Notes: a model not told the origin generated them from the letters alone. 64,000 bases of DNA from CAVRAW01 sp963716135 (GCA_963716135.1 OY970289.1:4154001-4218000), one strand, 5' to 3'. Numbered from the stretch's first letter, positions 43,640-54,490 are shown. A program made the numbers and translations.

Positions 43640-44572
43640 TCACGTCATTTTCCGCACCAGCCAATCGCCAAACCGCGGAAACAACTGAATCACGCCGATG
43701 AACAGCCGCGCCAAGCCGGGATAAATCAACTCCGGCTGCCGCCGCCGGCACGCTCGCAAGATGACTGCTGCAAGCTTCTCCGGCCGAATCGGCTGAATCC
43801 GCACTCCAGCACCCGGCTTTCCCGCCCGCGCCGGCAAGCCCTCGAGCTGATCGGCGTACCGCTGGCCGGAATCTTCGCGGGCGATCGGCCCCGGCGACAC
43901 CAGCAAGACGTGAACCCCCTGCGGGCCAAGCTCCAATCGCAATTGCTGCGTGTACGCGGCCAAAGCAAATTTCGTGACGGCGTAGGCGCCCACATAACGG
44001 CTGGCCGATTTGCCCGACAGCGAGCCGATGTTGACCAGATGTCCGCGGCTGCGGATCAAATAGGGTGCGGCCGCCCTCGTACACCGCACCGCCCCCAAAA
44101 AATTCAGATCAAACAGGCTCTGAAAATCTTCGGGCGTAACGTCGAGCACGGCCGCACGGGCCGACCGGCCCACGTTATTCACCAGCACGTCCAGCCTGCC
44201 AAAATGAGCGATCGTTTGCTCGATTAAGGAATCGACTTGATCCTGCTGGGTCACGTCGGCGGGGATGGCCAGCACCCGCGTGCCGAACCTGCGCAGTTGA
44301 ACCGCGACGCTTTCCAGGACTTCCGCCGACCGTGCGGACACCACCACGTCGGCGCCGGCTTGGGCAAACGACTCCGCCAGGGACCGGCCCAATCCGCTGG
44401 AACCGCCGGTAATCAGCACCACCTTGCCCGACCAATAGGCGACCGTCGATGGTCGCCCCACCGACATCGCTTGAGGTGGATCAACCGGATCGATGCCCGA
44501 TTGGCCCGCAATCGATGCGGCCGGCGCGGCGGAAGTCGACGATGTAGCGCCCGAGGCCATGGATAAATTCAC
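43640..44572 (-). CDS. Short-chain dehydrogenase/reductase
   Basis: VVLITGGSSGLGRSLAESFA (cofactor loop), DVLVNNVG, catalytic Ser in NIGSLSGKSA and YVGAYAVTKFAL (YxxxK). The C-terminus carries a hydrophobic stretch (LARLFIGVIQLFPRFGDWLV) that may anchor it to the membrane, as in DltE-like SDRs. The first 45 residues are Ser/Ala-rich and untypical, so the real start may be ATG 44467. Substrate unknown. It converges with the sufE pair, with a gap of about 50 bp. Confidence 0.88.
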   Translation of the reverse strand: MNLSMASGATSSTSAAPAASIAGQSGIDPVDPPQAMSVGRPSTVAYWSGKVVLITGGSSGLGRSLAESFAQAGADVVVSARSAEVLESVAVQLRRFGTRVLAIPADVTQQDQVDSLIEQTIAHFGRLDVLVNNVGRSARAAVLDVTPEDFQSLFDLNFLGAVRCTRAAAPYLIRSRGHLVNIGSLSGKSASRYVGAYAVTKFALAAYTQQLRLELGPQGVHVLLVSPGPIAREDSGQRYADQLEGLPARAGKPGAGVRIQPIRPEKLAAVILRACRRRQPELIYPGLARLFIGVIQLFPRFGDWLVRKMT

Positions 44573-44762
44573 GTCTTCGACAATCCGAGATGTGCCTGCG
44601 AGGCTTGAAAGTAAATAGTAGAGTTAAGTCTAACCCTCTCGATCAATCGACGCCAGCGCGGAACGCAGCGCATCGTGCTTGCCCTGGCCCGACAAACTCC
44701 GTACCATCCACACGACCGCTCCGATTTTCGATTCGTTCGACGAAGCATTAGTTAGCAGTCCG

Positions 44763-45692
44763 ATGCGAACGCAAAAGCTCACCGATCAGTTTCAGCACGT
44801 CATCGATCTGGCTGCCCAGTTGGCCGAGGTCGTATCGGCCGACGCGCTGATGATCCTGCTGGAAGGCTTGACCGATTGGGCGCAATTGCGGCGCGCGGTC
44901 GGCCGGCGCCGGGTCCTGCTCGCCGCCGATCTCGCCTCGGAATTGGAAGGGGCCGCCGACGCGGGCTTCCCCGTCGTCGTCCTCAACATGGCCGACAGCC
45001 CCGTGCAAGAAAAGCTCACGCAAGCTCTTTTGGAAAGCGTGGCCGACGATATCCTGACGCCCGGCGCCCGCGTCGTGGCCATTTACAGCGGCTTCGAGGC
45101 CGACACGATCGACTCGATCAGCATCATTCATCTGGGCGAACATCTGGGTCGGCTGACGTCGCGAGATTTGCGGCAGCTCGAAACGAAAGTGCCGCTCGAT
45201 ACGTTGAAAGTCGTCGTCGATTTGGCGCTGGACATCGGCCGTGAAGGGCGCGAAGGCAAACCCGTGGGAACTCTGTTCGTCGTCGGCGACACGCGAAAGG
45301 TCGTCGCTTGCAGCCATCCCGTCGGCTTCGATCCGGTACGCGGCTACAGCCGCAAGGAACGCAACCTGTTCGATCCGAAGGTGCGGGAAGGCATCAAGGA
45401 GATCGCGCAAATGGACGGCGCCTTTGTCGTCAATCCCGACGGCACCGTCGAGGCCGCTTCGCGGTACATTGACGCCTCGGCCGAAACCATCACGCTTTCC
45501 AAAGGCCTTGGAGCGCGACACTGGGCGGCCGCGGCAGTCACCAGAAAAACCAAGGCCGTGGCCGTGGCCGTCAGCGAATCCAACGGCACCGTGCGCATCT
45601 TCCACAACGGCGAAGTGATCTTGCGGATCGAGCCCTTCCGCCGCGCCATGAAGTGGAAGGATTTCGAATACGAGCCGCCCCCGGCCGAGTAG
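44763..45692 (+). CDS. Diadenylate cyclase (DAC/DisA_N domain) protein
   Basis: About 309 aa from ATG 44763. The N-terminal 130 residues are a separate domain (FQHVIDLAAQLAEVVSADALMILLEG; RVLLAADLASELEGA). The C-terminal part (about residues 140-285) is a DAC domain: GTLFVVGDTRKV, QMDGAFVVNPDGTVEAASRY (the DGA motif) and GLGARHWAAAAVTRKTKAVAVAVSESNG (the RHxxA motif). These are the ATP-binding residues used to make cyclic di-AMP. No CBS or DNA-binding helix-hairpin-helix, so it is not DisA itself. The ribosome site is weak. Confidence 0.85.
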   Translation: MRTQKLTDQFQHVIDLAAQLAEVVSADALMILLEGLTDWAQLRRAVGRRRVLLAADLASELEGAADAGFPVVVLNMADSPVQEKLTQALLESVADDILTPGARVVAIYSGFEADTIDSISIIHLGEHLGRLTSRDLRQLETKVPLDTLKVVVDLALDIGREGREGKPVGTLFVVGDTRKVVACSHPVGFDPVRGYSRKERNLFDPKVREGIKEIAQMDGAFVVNPDGTVEAASRYIDASAETITLSKGLGARHWAAAAVTRKTKAVAVAVSESNGTVRIFHNGEVILRIEPFRRAMKWKDFEYEPPPAE

Positions 45693-45721
45693 TCGCTTTC
45701 AAACGCCCAATACGTTTGCGC

Positions 45722-47718
45722 CTAGGCGATCGCCACCAGCGTCAGGTCGAAGACCAATACTTCATTCGCGCCAATGCCGGCGCTTGGATTGCCACCAGTG
45801 CCATATCCCAGGTTCGACGGTATGAAGACTGTCCAATGAGAACCCACTCGCATCAGCTTCAATGCTTCTGCGAAGCCAGTGATTACCCCGGAAAGGAAGA
45901 ACGAGGAACCCGTTCCGCTATCGAATACCGTACCGTTGATCAGCTTCCCTGTGTAATTCACGATGACCTTGTCGCTGTTGGTGGGTCGAGGTCCGGTCCC
46001 GTCGCTTATTACCTTGTACTGCAAGCCATCGAACGTCGTCACGACGCCGGGCATGATCCGATTTTTGTTGAGGAAAATCTCTCCTTTGATCAAACTCAAT
46101 TGCGCAGACAAGCCGAGCAATCCACCGGAGTTCGGCGCCCAAAGCTGAACGCCGGTCGTCGTAAGCGGATTGGCAGTTCCGTTCGGCAAAAAGCCCGCAT
46201 GGCCATACAACACCACCATGCTTCCCGCATCCAGGCTGTTCGGATTGTTCCGAGGAACCCCGGCTGCTAAATCGCCAATGCGATCGCCGTTGAAATCACC
46301 GATCGCCAGGAAGGCCCCGAATTGATCGTTCGCGGCAGCGCCGCCGATCACGTCGCGGGTAAATATCTGAGTGTTGGTGGTAGCCAGGCCCGTTGAACGA
46401 GCCCCATACAGCACGCGAGCCCCGCCCACGGACGTCAGTGTCGCCGACGCATTGGGAATGCCGATTGCCAGGTCAGCCACGTGGTCGGAATTCAGTTGGC
46501 CGGCAGTCAGTGCCGCGCCGAAGCGATCGCCGGGCGCCGCGGTGGAAGAAGAAATGTCCGCGACGTTTTCATGCCAGAACTGATTATTAACCGCGGTCAG
46601 TCGGGCGGTGCTGCCGAACAGCACGTGCACCGCGCCGGCGTTGTCGATCGCAGCGCCGTCCCCCTCGGGAATATTCTCTCCAGGAGCGCCGATTGCCAAA
46701 TCCGACCGGTTATCGCCGTTGAAATCCCCGCTCGCCAAGGCAGCGCCGAAATTCGCACTGGCGTTCGAAGTTCCCTGAACATTGGCGGAATCAGCGGTCC
46801 AAAACTGATTTTTGAGCGTCCGTAGTCCCACCCGGCTGCCGTAGATCACATTCACAGCCCCGGCCGCGGCATTGCTGCTGACACTTTGACCCGGCGCTCC
46901 AATCGCCAAATCTTGAAAACCGTTGGCATCGAAATCGCCCGCGGCCAGTGCGGTGCCGAATAAATCTCCAGCCGCGGCTCCGCCAATTATGCCGGCCGTC
47001 GATTGGCTGAAGAATTGATTCTTTTTGGCAACCAATCCAACTTTGCCGCCGTAAATTATGTTGACCGCGCCCGCGTCGGAGATGGAGCCGATATTTTCGT
47101 TAGGCACGCCAATCGCCAGATCCGGTCGACGGTCTCCGTTGAAATCGCCCACCACCAGCGCAGCCCCGAAGTGATCGCCGGATTCCGCAGTATCAAGAAT
47201 CTTGGGACTGTTTTGAGTCCACATCTGCACACCGGTTGTCTTTAGGCCGGCCTTGCTGCCAAACAAGATCGCGACTGCGCCGGCGCCGCCGCGCCATCGA
47301 CGGTTAGACCGGAAATGCCGACGGCAAGATCGGCGATCCCATCCCTGTTGAAATCGGCCACTGCCAACGCAACGCCGAAGTTGTCGCCGTCATGCAGACT
47401 GCCGCCGATGCTGGCCTCAGTGATTAATTGGGCGTTCGTTTCCACCAGACCAAATGAAAACTGACCGCCGTGCGTGCCGTACAGTACTTGGACTGCTCCG
47501 GCGTTGACGCCATCGATTGTTTGCGCTGGCACGCCGATCGCCAGGTCCGCAATGCCATCACCGTTGAAATCGCCGGTCACGGCGCTGAGCATCGCGCGGC
47601 CTTCCAGCGGTTCAAACCGAGTTCGTAAGCCCGCGCGGCGTCGATTCGACTCGCGGCGAGGCTTGCCCTTGGATTTCGAGCCCGAAAACAACGTGCGAAA
47701 CGCTTTCCACGAAGACAC
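45722..47718 (-). CDS. Surface protein: FG-GAP beta-propeller fused to FKBP isomerase domain (one frameshift)
   Basis: GTG 47718 is chosen as start because GGGAGAG lies six bases upstream. The N-terminus has the planctomycete surface-protein motif RTRFEPLEGRAMLSA. Then seven or more FG-GAP/integrin-alpha repeats follow (DFNGDGIADLAIGVP, DFNGDRRPDLAIGVP, DFDANGFQDLAIGAPG), with Ca-binding-like DxNxDxxxD loops. The frame breaks at about 47250, with one missing base in a GC run, and continues GAVAILFGSKAGL. The last 110 residues form a complete FKBP-type prolyl isomerase (VIVNYTGKLINGTVFDSG; HWTVFIPSNLGYGTGG). The fusion suggests folding help or protein binding outside the cell. Confidence 0.88.
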
Positions 47719-48051
47719 GCGAGTCTCTCCCAGTTGCAATTCTAAGTAGCGAACGAACCCGTACGTCGACCGTTTCCTGCCCGTATCGCGCAACACAAAA
47801 GAGGTTGCCAACCCTATAGAAGCGCGTCCGCCGCGGCGATCAGATTCCTCTCCCCTTAACTCCACCCTAATCGTCCGCCGGCAACTTGACAAGTTATGAA
47901 ACACCGGCCGGCGGGGAATGTTTCCTAATTGCCACATGCACGCCGATTTATCACGTTTTTGTGCCGCTTGACGACGATCGAGCGCGACACCTACGATCCA
48001 TGAGCCGCCGCCGCGTATCCCCTATTCCTACGGCTGGCTTACGATTGATCA

Positions 48052-50952
48052 ATGGCCAAATCGCGACAACAGCGTCTGCCCGGATTGGAAAGCGAACCCG
48101 CCGCGCCGCCGAAGAGTCCGCGTGCCGACTCGCCATGCGCCGATCCCGACGCGTCGCTGCTGGCGCACATGGGAGCCGACCCCACAGAGCTGCCCGCTGA
48201 AGCCACTGAAGCTGCCGGCCAGCATGCTCAAAAAACGCCCGACCTGAAGGGCAAAGTCGTCTACGTGGTCGACGCGCACTCGCTCATCTTTCAGGTGTTC
48301 CATGCCATGCCGGAAATGACCGGGCCGCGCGGCCAACCGACCGGCGCCGTGTTCGGCTTCGCCCGCGACATGATGTATCTGTTGGATCAGAAAAAACCGG
48401 ACTACCTGTTCGCGGCATTTGATCTTTCCGGCCCGACATTTCGCCACGACTTGTACAAGCCCTACAAGGAACATCGGACCGAAATGCCCGACGCGCTGCG
48501 GCCGCAAATTCCGCAGATTCGCCGCGTGATTGCCGCCCTGGGAATTCCCGCCGTCGAGTGCGAAAGTTATGAAGCCGACGATGTGATGGCCACCATCGCT
48601 CGCATCGTCGACGAGGCCGGCGGCGAGTGCCTGGTGGTAACCAGCGATAAAGATTGCCGCCAGCTCATCACCGATCGGGTCAAGCTTTACAACGTTCGCA
48701 AAGACTCGGTCATGGACGCTGCCGCGCTGGCGGCCGACTGGGGCATCCGCCCCGATCAAGTAATCGATTTCCAAACACTCGTTGGCGATTCGGTCGACAA
48801 CATTCCCGGAGTCCCCCTGGTGGGCCCCAAAGTGGCCGGCCAGTGGCTCAAGGAATTCGACACGCTTGAGAATCTCTTGGCGCATGCCGACAAGCTGCCC
48901 AAAGGCAAACGGAAGGACAACCTGATCGCATCGCGCCAGCAGATTCCCATCAGCCGCCAATTGGCGCGGTTGGAAACACACGTGCCGATCTCGCTGGATT
49001 GGAACGACGCCATCACCGGCAGCTTCGATCCCGCCGGCGCCGCGGAACTGTTCGCCGAGTTCGGCTTCCACAGCCTCACCAATCAGATGCGCGAACGGGC
49101 GCACGGCGAAGCGCCGAAGTTCACGCACAAATACGAAACGGTCGCCACGCCGGAGCGATTGAAACGGCTCGTCGGCGAGATGTGCAAGCAAAAGCAAATC
49201 TCAATCGACACCGAAACCACCAGCATCTACCCGCGCTGGGCCGAAATCGTCGGCTACTCCTTCGCCTGGAAAGAAGGCGAGGCGTACTACGTGCCCGTGC
49301 GCGCCCCGGCCGGCGAGCCGCAACTCGATCCCGCAGCCACGCTCGAAGCCCTGCGGCCGGTATTGGAAAACCCGAAGATCGCCAAGATCGGCCAGAACCT
49401 GAAATACGACATGATCGTGCTGCGCTCCGCCGGCCTGGAAGTTGCCGGAGTGCAGTTCGACACTATGGTGGCCAGCTACCTGCTCGATGCCGGCGAGCGC
49501 AATCACAATCTCGACGAGCTCGCCGGCCGCTACCTGAACCACATCACCACGAAAATCGAAACCCTGATCGGCAGCGGCAAGAATCAGAAGCGGATGGATG
49601 AAGTGCCGGTAACGCAAATCACGCACTACGCGGCCGAAGACGCCGACGTCGCCTTGCGATTAGTCCCGCTGTTGGAAGCCCGCCTGAAAGAATCCAAACT
49701 AACCAGGTTGCTGGACGAAGTTGAAGTGCCCCTGATCGACGTGCTCGTCGAATTGGAATCCAACGGCATCAAGGTCGACGCCTCGCGGCTGACTGAACTG
49801 AGCAAGAAATACGGCAAGCGGCTTGTGGCGTTGGAAATGGAAATTTACGAATTGGCGGGCCACGAATTCAACATCGCTTCGCCGAAACAAATGCAGCAAG
49901 TCCTGTTCGTCGAGCGCAAGTTGCCGGTGCTCAAAAAAACGAAGACCGGCCCCAGCACCGACGCAGAAGTGCTCGAAGAGCTGGCCGACACCCATCCCGA
50001 TCCGCTGCTGAAAAAGATTCTCGAGTACCGGCAATACGCGAAACTCAAAGGCACCTACGTCGATGCGCTGCCCAGCCTGGTGCATCCAACCACCGGCCGC
50101 GTGCACGCCTCGTTCAATCAGGTGGTGGCGGCCACCGGCCGTCTCAGCTCCAGCGATCCAAATCTGCAGAATATTCCGATCCGCACCGAAGAAGGACGCG
50201 AAATCCGCTCGGCATTCCTGCCCGGCCAGCCCGATTGGATGCTGCTGGCCGCCGACTATTCGCAGATCGAACTGCGCGTGCTGGCGCATTTCTCCGGCGA
50301 CAAGACTTTGCGTGCCGCCTTCGCGCGCGATGAAGATATTCACGCCCGCGTCGCCAGCCAGGTGTTCGAAGTGCCGTTGGACGAAGTCGATTCCGCGCAG
50401 CGCCGAGTCGCCAAGGCGGTGAACTTCGGCGTCATCTACGGCCAAAGCCCCTTCGGCCTGGCCAAGATGCTCGACATCGATCAGGAGGAAGCGGCGAAAT
50501 TCATCGACGCCTATTTCAACGGCTACCCGGGAGTCGAGAAATTCTTGCGCGAGATTCTGGTCACCTGCCGCAAGCAAGGCTACGTGACCACCATCCTGGG
50601 CCGTCGCCGCGCCATCCAAGGAGTGCGCGATCTAAGCGGCTCCAAACTCGGCGATCCCGCCTCCCGCCAGCGCAACTTGCCCGAACGCACCGCGATCAAC
50701 ACCGTCATCCAGGGCAGCGCCGCCGACCTGATGAAGCTCGCCATGCTCAACATCCATCGCCGCCTGAAGAAGCAAAAGCTCCAGTCCCGCATGCTGCTGC
50801 AAATCCACGACGAACTGATCTTCGAAACGCCGCCGGCCGAATTGGACGAAATGAAGAAACTAGTGAGCGAAGAGATGGCCGGCGTCATGAAACTGGACGT
50901 CCCCCTGAAAGTCGACCTCAAAACCGGCCGCAACTGGGCCCAGTGCGAATGA
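48052..50952 (+). CDS. polA: DNA polymerase I
   Basis: A 966-aa protein for replication and repair. After a 60-residue acidic leader comes the 5'-3' nuclease domain (VYVVDAHSLIFQVFHAMP, SYEADDVMATIA, VTSDKDCRQL, DSVDNIPGVPLVGPK). The 3'-5' proofreading domain keeps its Asp-x-Glu (ISIDTETTS at about 383) and later aspartates. The polymerase domain has motif A DYSQIELRVLAHF (about 735), motif B RRVAKAVNFGVIYG (about 783) and motif C LQIHDELIFE (about 915). Unlike many genes here it is intact. Its stop overlaps the coaE start (ATGA), so the two are coupled. Confidence 0.97.
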   Translation: MAKSRQQRLPGLESEPAAPPKSPRADSPCADPDASLLAHMGADPTELPAEATEAAGQHAQKTPDLKGKVVYVVDAHSLIFQVFHAMPEMTGPRGQPTGAVFGFARDMMYLLDQKKPDYLFAAFDLSGPTFRHDLYKPYKEHRTEMPDALRPQIPQIRRVIAALGIPAVECESYEADDVMATIARIVDEAGGECLVVTSDKDCRQLITDRVKLYNVRKDSVMDAAALAADWGIRPDQVIDFQTLVGDSVDNIPGVPLVGPKVAGQWLKEFDTLENLLAHADKLPKGKRKDNLIASRQQIPISRQLARLETHVPISLDWNDAITGSFDPAGAAELFAEFGFHSLTNQMRERAHGEAPKFTHKYETVATPERLKRLVGEMCKQKQISIDTETTSIYPRWAEIVGYSFAWKEGEAYYVPVRAPAGEPQLDPAATLEALRPVLENPKIAKIGQNLKYDMIVLRSAGLEVAGVQFDTMVASYLLDAGERNHNLDELAGRYLNHITTKIETLIGSGKNQKRMDEVPVTQITHYAAEDADVALRLVPLLEARLKESKLTRLLDEVEVPLIDVLVELESNGIKVDASRLTELSKKYGKRLVALEMEIYELAGHEFNIASPKQMQQVLFVERKLPVLKKTKTGPSTDAEVLEELADTHPDPLLKKILEYRQYAKLKGTYVDALPSLVHPTTGRVHASFNQVVAATGRLSSSDPNLQNIPIRTEEGREIRSAFLPGQPDWMLLAADYSQIELRVLAHFSGDKTLRAAFARDEDIHARVASQVFEVPLDEVDSAQRRVAKAVNFGVIYGQSPFGLAKMLDIDQEEAAKFIDAYFNGYPGVEKFLREILVTCRKQGYVTTILGRRRAIQGVRDLSGSKLGDPASRQRNLPERTAINTVIQGSAADLMKLAMLNIHRRLKKQKLQSRMLLQIHDELIFETPPAELDEMKKLVSEEMAGVMKLDVPLKVDLKTGRNWAQCE

Positions 50953-51560
50953 TGAAAATTATCGGCCTGGTGGGCGGCGTCGCCTGCGGAAAAAGCACCG
51001 TCGCCCAAATGTTCCAGAAACTTGGCGCGGTCGTGCTCGATGCCGATCGGGCAGGGCACGAAGTGCTCCGGTTGCCGGCCGTGCGCGCGGCCATCGGCGG
51101 GCGATGGGGCAAAGACGTAATCGGCCCCGACGGCGAGATCGATCGCAGCGCGCTGGCGAAAATCGTTTTCGCGCCGCCCCCGGACGGTCCTCGCGAGCTG
51201 GCGGAACTCGAGCGGATCACGCATCCGGAAATCCGCGCACGGCTTAAGGCTCAGGTCCAACAGCTCGCTGGCCGCGGCGCCCAGGTGGTCATTCTCGATG
51301 CTCCCGTGATGTTGAAAGCCGGTTGGGATCGGTTTTGCGATTCCATAATCTTTGTCGATGCCCCCGTCGAGCAGCGCCGCCAGCGGGCTGCCGCACGGGG
51401 ATGGGATGCCGAAGAATTCCGGCGCCGGGAGGCGGCCCAGGAAAGCATCGACGAGAAGCGTCGCCGGGCCGATTTTGTGCTAGATAATTCGCGGGAGGTA
51501 GGCTATATTCAAGCACAGGTTCAGCGCTACTGGCAATCGCTCACTAGCCCCAAAAGCTAA
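50949..51560 (+). CDS. coaE: Dephospho-CoA kinase
   Basis: Last step of coenzyme A synthesis. MMKIIGLVGGVACGKSTVAQMF carries the P-loop GGVACGKS. The start overlaps the polA stop. DADRAGHEVL, ITHPEIRARL and VVILDAPVMLKAGWDRFCDSIIFVDAP are the CoA-binding and LID regions of the family. About 203 aa, normal length. The GrpB-like protein at 2346 belongs to a family sometimes fused to this enzyme, but here the genes are far apart. Confidence 0.95.
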   Translation: MMKIIGLVGGVACGKSTVAQMFQKLGAVVLDADRAGHEVLRLPAVRAAIGGRWGKDVIGPDGEIDRSALAKIVFAPPPDGPRELAELERITHPEIRARLKAQVQQLAGRGAQVVILDAPVMLKAGWDRFCDSIIFVDAPVEQRRQRAAARGWDAEEFRRREAAQESIDEKRRRADFVLDNSREVGYIQAQVQRYWQSLTSPKS

Positions 51561-51935
51561 GGCGCCCTAGCCAGATCGGCCGGCGACGGAATGCTCTCCT
51601 GGCCGCCACGTCCCCGGCGCCGAATCTCCCACCAAACGGTACAGCCACACATCCATGAATTCAATGCGCCGCCTTGCGGCGCACCCGCTTCATCGCCCGT
51701 CGGCAAAGGAAGCCATTGCCGGCGCGCGTCGAAATCCCATCCTTTCGCGTATCACATTTCGGCCGACACGAGGTTGCCAAAAACACGAAGTCAACGAGTG
51801 TAAAAGTCGAAAAGAAACTCTTCGACTTTTGGACCCTTTCGACTTTTAGACCTAATTCCGACCCTTCCCACCGCTGGAGCCTTCCGCGCCCGGCAGTTAT
51901 TCACATCAGGAGTCGTTCGCAAGGAGCACCCAATT
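51561..51935. other. Leader region upstream of rho
   Basis: About 375 bp without a gene. It holds the AAAAGTCGAA hairpin at 51802-51847. rho leaders are often self-regulated, but nothing specific beyond the hairpin is visible. Confidence 0.4.
51802..51847. repeat. AAAAGTCGAA inverted repeat with third copy
   Basis: AAAAGTCGAA (51802-51811) pairs with TTCGACTTTT (51821-51830). A second TTCGACTTTT lies at about 51838-51847, so alternative stems can form. It is between coaE and rho. It may be a terminator, an attenuator, or another member of the word-repeat family. Confidence 0.6.
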
Positions 51936-53423
51936 ATGTCGCAATCACGCACAACTCAATCCGGCGCGGAGCGTTCCGCTCAAACTCCCCATTCGCGCCG
52001 GCCCTCCGATGGCGATCCGCTCAAGCCCACGCTCGACGAAATCGAAGCCCAATTGGAGGCCGAAGGCGAGCCCCTTTCCCTGGCCGAAGAAATCGCCGAG
52101 GAGGTCGGCTCCGGCGACGTCGTGCACCAGCACTACGAATCCGTCAAGCAAGGCGCCGACATCCACATCGCCGAGCTGCAAAAAATGTCGATGACCCAGC
52201 TCATCGAGGAAGCCCGCAAAGAAAATATCGCCGAAATCACCGGCATCAAACGGCAGGACCTGATCTTCAAGCTCCTCAAAGAGCGCGTGAAGATGAACGG
52301 CCTGATGTTCGGCGAAGGCACGCTGGAAATCCTTCCCGACGGCTTCGGCTTTCTGCGCAGCCCCGACTACCACTACCTTTCCTGCCCCGACGACATTTAC
52401 GTGTCCCCCAGCCAGATTCGCCGCTTCGGCCTGCGCACTGGAACGACCGTCGCCGGCCAGATTCGTCCGCCGAAGGAAAACGAACGCTACTTCGCGCTGT
52501 TGCGCGTCGAAGCGATCAACGGCGACGATCCTAACAAATTAACCGACAAGATATTCTTCGACGATCTCACGCCGCTGCATCCCGATAAGCGCATCGTGCT
52601 GGAAACCACCGCCGAAGAAACCGACATGCGCGTGACCGATCTCATCGTGCCCATCGGCTTCGGCCAGCGCGGCCTGATCGTCAGCCCGCCTCGTGCCGGC
52701 AAAACCATTCTGCTGCAAAAGATGGCCAAAGCCGTGCTGCACAACTTCCCCGAAGTGTACGTGATCATGCTCCTGATCGACGAACGCCCGGAAGAAGTCA
52801 CCGACATGGAGCGCCAGGTCAAGGGCCCGCAGTGCGAAGTGATCAGCAGCACGTTCGACGAAGATTCCGCCCGTCACATTCAGGTGTCCGAAATGGTGCT
52901 GGAAAAAGCCAAGCGGATGGTGGAATACGGCCACGACGTGGTGATCTTCCTCGACTCGATCACCCGCCTGGCCCGCGCCTGGAACTCCGAATGCCCCAGC
53001 TCCGGCCGCGTGCTCACCGGCGGCGTCGATGCCAACGCGCTGCAGGGTCCCAAAAAATTCTTCGGCTCCGCCCGCAAAGTGGAGGAGGGGGGCTCGCTCA
53101 GCATCCTGGCCACCGCGCTGGTCGAAACCGGCAGCAAAATGGACGACGTGATCTTCGAAGAATTCAAAGGCACTGGCAATTTGGAAATCGTGCTCGATCG
53201 CGCCCTGGTCGACAAGCGCATCTGGCCGTCGATCGACGTCGCTAAAAGCGGCACCCGCCGCGAGGAAATGCTGCTGGACCCCGAAGAGCACCGCCGCGTG
53301 AGCATCTTGCGCCGCGTGCTGCACGAAATGAACCCGCCCGACGCCATGGAATTCCTCGTCGGCCGTTTGCAAAAAACGAAAACGAATGCCGAATTCCTCA
53401 TGAGCATGAATATGAAGGGGTAG
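51936..53423 (+). CDS. rho: Transcription termination factor Rho
   Basis: A 495-aa hexameric RNA helicase. An acidic N-terminal extension (residues 1-85) precedes the Rho N-terminal helices ([28 protein letters not shown]) and the RNA-binding cold-shock-like domain ([37 protein letters not shown]). Walker A is PPRAGKT, Walker [14 protein letters not shown], and the R-loop is in [27 protein letters not shown]. Complete. ribH follows 25 bp later. Confidence 0.97.
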   Translation: MSQSRTTQSGAERSAQTPHSRRPSDGDPLKPTLDEIEAQLEAEGEPLSLAEEIAEEVGSGDVVHQHYESVKQGADIHIAELQKMSMTQLIEEARKENIAEITGIKRQDLIFKLLKERVKMNGLMFGEGTLEILPDGFGFLRSPDYHYLSCPDDIYVSPSQIRRFGLRTGTTVAGQIRPPKENERYFALLRVEAINGDDPNKLTDKIFFDDLTPLHPDKRIVLETTAEETDMRVTDLIVPIGFGQRGLIVSPPRAGKTILLQKMAKAVLHNFPEVYVIMLLIDERPEEVTDMERQVKGPQCEVISSTFDEDSARHIQVSEMVLEKAKRMVEYGHDVVIFLDSITRLARAWNSECPSSGRVLTGGVDANALQGPKKFFGSARKVEEGGSLSILATALVETGSKMDDVIFEEFKGTGNLEIVLDRALVDKRIWPSIDVAKSGTRREEMLLDPEEHRRVSILRRVLHEMNPPDAMEFLVGRLQKTKTNAEFLMSMNMKG

Positions 53424-53447
53424 GGCGACCGACGGCGAGGTTGATTC

Positions 53448-53969
53448 ATGCCAAATGTTCTTCAAGGCAAACGCGAGAACGTCGCAGGCCGCTACGGCAT
53501 CGTGGTCTCTCGATACAACGAATCGATCACTTCCAAGCTGCTCGAAGGCGCGCTGGAAACATTGAAATCGGCTCGCGTCGCGGACAACGAAATCGACGTC
53601 GCCTGGGTGCCAGGCGCATTCGAAATTCCGCTGGCCGCCGATCAGATGGCCGCGACCAGGCGATATGTCGCCGTCCTCTGCTTGGGCGCTGTGATTCGCG
53701 GCGAAACAACTCATGATCAGCATATCAATCGGGCCGTAAGCGTCGGCATCATGGACGCGAACTTGCGCCACGGCGTACCGGTCTTGTTCGGCGTGCTCAC
53801 CTGCGATAGCTTCGAACAAGCGATCCAACGCTCCGGCGGCGACGTAAGCAAAAAGCCCTATGCGGCCGAAGGCAAAATGCCCGTCGGCAACAAAGGCGCA
53901 GAATGTGCCCAAGCAGCACTCGAAATGGTCAGCCTTTTGAACAAACTCAAGGAGAACGATAAACGCTAA
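53448..53969 (+). CDS. ribH: 6,7-dimethyl-8-ribityllumazine synthase
   Basis: Penultimate step of riboflavin synthesis, joining ArP and dihydroxybutanone phosphate. It has [60 protein letters not shown] (active-site His) and [19 protein letters not shown]. 173 aa, slightly longer than the typical 155. The last residues ENDKR are encoded by the first word of the AACGATAAACGCT repeat, so the natural C-terminus may have been changed. nusB follows, as is common. Confidence 0.95.
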   Translation: MPNVLQGKRENVAGRYGIVVSRYNESITSKLLEGALETLKSARVADNEIDVAWVPGAFEIPLAADQMAATRRYVAVLCLGAVIRGETTHDQHINRAVSVGIMDANLRHGVPVLFGVLTCDSFEQAIQRSGGDVSKKPYAAEGKMPVGNKGAECAQAALEMVSLLNKLKENDKR

Positions 53970-54048
53970 ACGATAAACGCTATATCGCAAGCGGAACGAA
54001 CCGAACTTTCCGCCGTTTAGCATTTAGCATTTATCGTTTATCGTTTGT
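53954..54048. repeat. Word-repeat hairpin, AACGATAAACGCT type, overlapping the ribH stop
   Basis: AACGATAAACGCTAAACG and ATAAACGCT on the left mirror CGTTTAGCATTTAGCATTTATCG and TTTATCGTTTGTC on the right. The first copy encodes the C-terminal ENDKR and stop of ribH. Confidence 0.7.
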
Positions 54049-54079
54049 CTCAGCACTTATCTTTTGTCGTTGATTCCTC

Positions 54080-54490
54080 ATGGCCAAACGCACCAAAGCA
54101 CGAGAAGTCGCCCTGCAAGTCCTGTATCAGGACGACGTGAATCCTGGCGAGGAGCCGGCACTCCGGGCTACCTTTTTGCGCACGCGGCTGCGGGAAGACG
54201 ACGAGTTGATCGCCTTCGCGCAATCGCTGATCGACGGCGTCCGGCGCAATCGATCGGAGTTGGATGGGCTGCTCACGCGCACCGCCGACAACTGGAGCCT
54301 GGAGCGTATGGCCGCCACCGACCGCAGCCTATTGCGCCTCGGGGCCTATGAGATCCTGTTCACCGAAACGCCGGGGCCGGTGGCGATCAACGAAGCCGTG
54401 GAATTGGCCAAGCGCTTCGGCACGGCCCACAGCGCCCAGTTCGTCAACGGAATCCTCGACAAGTTCCTCGAAGGTCATCGTAAACAATAA
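54080..54490 (+). CDS. nusB: Transcription antitermination factor NusB
   Basis: A 136-aa all-helical RNA-binding protein of rRNA antitermination. MAKRTKAREVALQVLYQDDVNP matches the family start (arginine-rich first helix). LDGLLTRTADNWSLERMAATDRSLLRLGAYEILF and PGPVAINEAVELAKRFGTAHSAQFVNGILDK are the NusB signatures. ribH-nusB is a widespread gene order. Confidence 0.96.
   Translation: MAKRTKAREVALQVLYQDDVNPGEEPALRATFLRTRLREDDELIAFAQSLIDGVRRNRSELDGLLTRTADNWSLERMAATDRSLLRLGAYEILFTETPGPVAINEAVELAKRFGTAHSAQFVNGILDKFLEGHRKQ

Noticed and set aside
48049..49197. Long minus-strand frame opposite polA
   Set aside because: Mirror of the polA reading frame in GC-rich DNA, with no domain or ribosome site; polA on the plus strand is certain.
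52539..54023. 494-codon minus-strand frame opposite rho and ribH
   Set aside because: Antisense shadow rich in His, Phe and Val; both genes on the plus strand are well conserved.
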